A DNA stretch of 64,000 nt from Pseudoalteromonas piscicida (lineage in GTDB: Bacteria; Pseudomonadota; Gammaproteobacteria; Enterobacterales; Alteromonadaceae): assembly GCF_002208135.1 (NCBI RefSeq), contig NZ_CP021646.1, positions 3,680,501 through 3,744,500 of the forward strand, given 5' to 3'. The notes below the pieces were generated by a model. The model saw nothing but the letters and a program-made list of their open reading frames with translations, searched no databases and had not been told where the DNA came from. The position numbers were made by a program, and so were the translations under genes. Below, piece by piece: positions 61,416 through 64,000 of this stretch (within the stretch, counting starts at the first letter, position 1; each line of letters starts with the position of its first letter).

Positions 61416-62030
61416 CTAATATTTATAGTTAAATACGTGTAACACCAAGTGGTATCGCATAGCCGCTAACCTTAATAATAAGGTTGCGGCCATAGACAAC
61501 ACCATTACGTATTCTATTGCCATGCCCAACTTAATTGCCTGAGTATAGACTACCCCACCAAAAATGCAGGTGATTGCGTATAACTCTCCTTTAAGAAGAA
61601 GCGGAATTTCTCGGGCTAATACGTCTCTGATTACCCCACCAAAACACCCAGTCAATACGCCCATGATCACAGCTGTCGTATCAGGCATTCCTATACTTAG
61701 AGCCTTTTGTACTCCCATTACAGCGAAAAAAGCAAGCCCAATGGCATCAGCAACCTGCAGTACAGTTCTTGGAATATTTTGATGTCGATTTAACCACCAT
61801 ATACTCACAGCTACAGCAAATAAAATAGCGTAAATATAGCTAGTATCATGAAGCCAAAAAACAGGTTGATCTAAAATCAAGTCTCGTAATGTTCCCCCTC
61901 CGATACCAGTTACTGTCGCAAGGACAATCACACCAAAGCCATCCATATGTTTACTATGCGCAATTAAGGTTCCCGAAATTGCAAAAACCATAACGCCCAA
62001 GAGATCAAACCAATGATAGAGTTCTGACAT
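61416..62030 (-). CDS. yicG: UPF0126/TRIC-like membrane protein YicG
   Basis: 204 residues with about six to seven membrane helices and the duplicated Gly-rich motifs TGIGGGTLRDLIL and TGCFGGVIRDVLARE. Bacterial TRIC homologues are cation channels, while YicG has been linked to glycine transport; which applies here is open. Unit of one gene, downstream of the IS-related sequence. Confidence 0.88.
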   Translation of the reverse strand: MSELYHWFDLLGVMVFAISGTLIAHSKHMDGFGVIVLATVTGIGGGTLRDLILDQPVFWLHDTSYIYAILFAVAVSIWWLNRHQNIPRTVLQVADAIGLAFFAVMGVQKALSIGMPDTTAVIMGVLTGCFGGVIRDVLAREIPLLLKGELYAITCIFGGVVYTQAIKLGMAIEYVMVLSMAATLLLRLAAMRYHLVLHVFNYKY

Positions 62031-62136
62031 TTCGTAATTAGTTGTGAAACAAAAGCAAAATCATAACGAAGATCTCACACAAAAGGTAGTGGGATCGCCG
62101 ATATTTACAGCTCACAATATACTGAGTAAAGTGGCT

Positions 62137-63247
62137 TATAATACCATTAAGTAATGATTTGTGATCTAATTGTATTTATTTTCCAACTGACAAATAAACT
62201 TTGAATACTCATACTTCTGTCGAACTTTTCAAGTTAGCTAAATCAGAAAAAGACGCGCGTAAAAAGATCCGTTATTTAGCGGTCGCGCACTACCGTGATA
62301 ACCACAATAAAACACAAATTGCTGCCATGCTGCATGTCAGCAGAAGAATGGTAAATGAGTGGGTGAAGCGCTACCTTAACGAGGGGCTCACTGGCCTTGA
62401 CGCTAAAAAACCTATCGGTAAACGTTGTTATTTAAACGATGCGCAGCAGAAACAACTGTGCCAGTATATTGAAAAATACAGTCGAAATAGACAACGGTTG
62501 TAGGCTGACAGGGTATCGTATAAAGCAATACATTGAAGATGAATTTAACGTCTCTTGCCACCCTAATGCGATTTATAAATTATTGGAAAAATTAGGCTTT
62601 AGCTGGATAACTAGCCGCTCTCGCCACCCGAAACAGTCCGAACAAGTTCAGCAGGACTTTAAAAAAACTGCAAACGGAATTGATCAAAACGATCCCGCTA
62701 TTTATCAACCTGAATGACGTGGATATCTGGTTTCAAGACGAGGCCAGATTTGGTCAGCAAAACACCACGACACGCCTTTGGGCAAAAAAGGGAACTCGAC
62801 CGAGGGCCGTCAAACAACAACCGTTTGATTATGCGGCGCTGTATGCCCTTCAACGGGGCATACTGAAGCACTCATCACACCATGGGTGAACATGAGTGTC
62901 ATGAAACAGCATTTGCAGCAAATATCAGCGAAGACAGCAGCAGGCCGACATGCTGTTGTGTTAATGGACGGTGCTGGATGGCACCTAGCGTCACTGGTAA
63001 CAGATATTGATAATGTCGCCATTATCAAGCTACCTCCCTATTCTCCTGAGCAGAACCCAATAGAGCGTGTATGGAGTTGGCTGCGTCAGCATCATTTAGC
63101 GAACCGCTGTTTCAAAGGTTATGAAGATATTGTTGAGAGTTGTAGTGAGGCTTGGAATGACTTTGTATCATGTACAAAACGAGTGGTTAAAATGTGTCAA
63201 CGTGACTGGATAGAGGTGGGAAAAAGTTAAGATGGATTGGTATTATA
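62137..63247 (+). mobile_element. IS630-type insertion sequence, decayed
   Basis: About 1.1 kb containing a broken IS630/Tc1-type DDE transposase. The left boundary begins TATAATACCA (62137) and the right ends TGGTATTATA (63238-63247), so the outer 10 bases match as inverted repeats; further inward they diverge. The exact ends are my best guess. The right edge shares TATTATA with the adjoining MITE. Confidence 0.7.
62201..63230 (+). pseudogene. IS630-family transposase, three frame breaks
   Basis: Pieces in three frames: an N-terminal helix-turn-helix (62201-62503), a middle part (about 62470-62690), a segment with the first catalytic D in FQDEARFG (about 62690-62850), and the C-terminal part with LMDGAGWH and PPYSPEQNPIERVW (about 62850-63230). 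The first break lies near 62485, the second in an A7 run near 62661-62667 (A6 would restore the frame), and the third near 62845, where about ten bases appear missing after ALY. Start is TTG at 62201. The DDE residues are all still readable. Confidence 0.85.
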
Positions 63248-63410
63248 CCAATTCGCTTAATTAAGTGATCTATTTTGAGGCGAGAAAATCTTGTCGATAA
63301 CACGGCGAAAATTTTGCTATTTAGTTGTTCTAAATGAAAAATTTTTAACACAGTTAGCGTCAGATTTGCTCCTTCAAATTGAGCAAGTATTAAGACTAAT
63401 TGGTATTATA
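63241..63410. repeat. 170-bp MITE, copy 2 (uninterrupted)
   Basis: TATTATA edges (63241-63247 and 63404-63410) with inverted TACCAATT-type ends. Both halves are identical, base for base by eye, to the reverse complement of the copy at 21458-21827 apart from the 200-bp insert there. It overlaps the right edge of the IS630-type element. Confidence 0.88.
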
Positions 63411-63540
63411 CCGTACTCTCCCGTTAAGGGAGAGGAGTCCATACATCTCCTACCATGTTGCACTGTGCTGATGCTGTGGTAGGAGCGAGTTTACCTCGCG
63501 ATGTGTTGATTGGCTTGCGAGGTTTTCTATACCCCAAACA
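63411..63540. repeat. REP-like hairpins between MITE and 5S terminator
   Basis: Three inverted repeats in a row: CTCTCCC/GGGAGAG (about 63416-63434), CTCCTACCA with TGGTAGGAG (63447-63485), and GCGAG-TTTAC-CTCGC (63485-63499). The sequence GTAGGAGCGAGTTTACCTCGCGAT resembles the REP sequences of Pseudomonas (GTAGGAGCGAGCTTGCTCGCGA), from memory. Confidence 0.5.
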
Positions 63541-63541
63541 G

Positions 63542-63575
63542 CAAAAAACCCGTCGCATCTCTGCAACGGGTTTCT
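63542..63575 (-). terminator. rRNA operon terminator
   Basis: On the minus strand AACCCGTTGC pairs with GCGACGGGTT around a short loop and is followed by a T-run. Lies just after the 5S gene. Confidence 0.85.
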
Positions 63576-63583
63576 CTTATTTG

Positions 63584-63700
63584 GCCCTGGCGATGTTCTA
63601 CTTTCACATGGGTAATCCACACTATCATCGACGCTGTTTTGTTTCACTTCTGAGTTCGGCATGGGGTCAGGTGGTTCCAAAACGCTATAGTCACCAGGAA
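63584..63700 (-). rRNA. rrf: 5S ribosomal RNA
   Basis: The minus strand reads CCTGGTGACTATAGCG at its start, through the conserved CCACCTGACCCCATGCCGAA and CTCAGAAGTGAAAC segments, to CATCGCCAGGG, which pairs with the 5' end. Length about 117 bases. The ends are approximate by a base or two. Confidence 0.95.
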
Positions 63701-63888
63701 AACTGGGGGCAAATGTCTAATGACATCGTGCCTCGCACGAGCATTCCATTTGCGCAAGGTGAACCGATTTCGCGATACCCTGAGGTTGGTCACCTTGTTT
63801 AATTCTTAAATCTGGAAAAAGCTTATTAAATTCTTTTGTCTACTTTAGTCTATTAACTTCTGTCGCTTATAAACCACTTTGGCGTTGT
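63701..63888. other. 23S-5S spacer
   Basis: About 190 bases between the 23S and 5S genes, A/T-rich, with no tRNA gene that I could find. Confidence 0.75.
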
Positions 63889-64000
63889 ATGGTTAAGCCT
63901 CACGGGTAATTAGTACGAGTTAGCTTAATGCCTCACAGCACTTCCACATCTCGCCTATCAACGTTGTAGTCTTCAACGGCCCTTCAGTTGACTCTAAGTC
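63889..64000 (-). rRNA. rrl: 23S ribosomal RNA (3' end, partial)
   Basis: The minus strand contains the conserved 23S 3' end, with GATAGGCGAGATGTGGAAGT, GAGCTAACTCG-like helix sequence and the terminal CGTGAGGCTTAACC. The rest continues beyond the window. Confidence 0.92.

Noticed and set aside
63450..63802. Reading frames on both strands over the 5S region
   Set aside because: They overlap 5S rRNA and its terminator, which are far better supported.

Overview
The window is a piece of a gammaproteobacterial chromosome, most likely Pseudoalteromonas or a close relative in the Alteromonadales. The evidence is the gene order (petABC-rplM/rpsI-zapE-zapG-degQ-degS; the mla and lpt clusters back to back; tldD-yhdP-rng-maf-mreDCB; uvrA-MFS-ssb-csrD), the fairly low GC, and intergenic repeats of the TATAATACCAATT type. 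I could not run a database search, so the genus is inferred.

Layout. 1-2449: the bc1 complex (petC cut by the window edge, petB, petA), minus strand. 2964-3793: ribosomal proteins L13 and S9 with a visible promoter and terminator. 4147-8728: zapE, then zapG and the periplasmic proteases degQ and degS. 8795-13508: murA, ibaG and the phospholipid transport operon mlaFEDCB (minus). 13626-21377: a long plus-strand run, yrbG-kdsD-kdsC-lptC-lptA-lptB-rpoN-hpf-ptsN-rapZ-ptsO, covering Kdo synthesis, LPS export, sigma-54 and the nitrogen PTS. 21378-22099: a gene-free stretch filled with nested small mobile elements. 22100-25525: mgtE, a twice-frameshifted pmbA (tldE), and darP. 25612-38275: tldD, a nitrilase, yhdP, rng, maf, mreDCB and a large PEGA/formylglycine-enzyme-like protein. 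38575-44283: a PLP enzyme, a degenerate GGDEF/EAL (CsrD/MshH-like) protein, ssb, an MFS exporter and a periplasmic binding protein. 44458-62030: uvrA followed by an accessory-looking mix of transporters, a thioesterase, an oxygenase, an M50 protease, c-di-GMP and OmpR-type regulators, an S9 peptidase, comM and yicG. 62137-63410: a decayed IS630-type insertion sequence abutting a 170-bp MITE. 63583-64000: the 3' end of an rRNA operon (5S, and 23S cut by the window edge), minus strand.

Most of the window is conserved envelope and housekeeping DNA: outer-membrane lipid asymmetry (Mla), LPS transport (Lpt), cell shape (Mre), peptidoglycan precursor synthesis (MurA) and envelope proteolysis (DegQ, DegS). 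The unusual material is mostly in the gaps. Two copies of a 170-bp element are identical base for base, and one of them carries a second 194-bp element with a clean 6-bp target duplication. A 267-bp element with nested hairpins lies upstream of degQ. The transposase next to the right-hand 170-bp copy has similar outermost bases and could have mobilised it. I found no CRISPR array, prophage, toxin-antitoxin pair or defence island, and no convincing new multi-gene system. The best leads are the nested repeats, the hairpin overlapping the start codon of an unknown membrane protein, and the non-catalytic FGE-like protein beside mreB where MSHA pilus genes sit in related bacteria.
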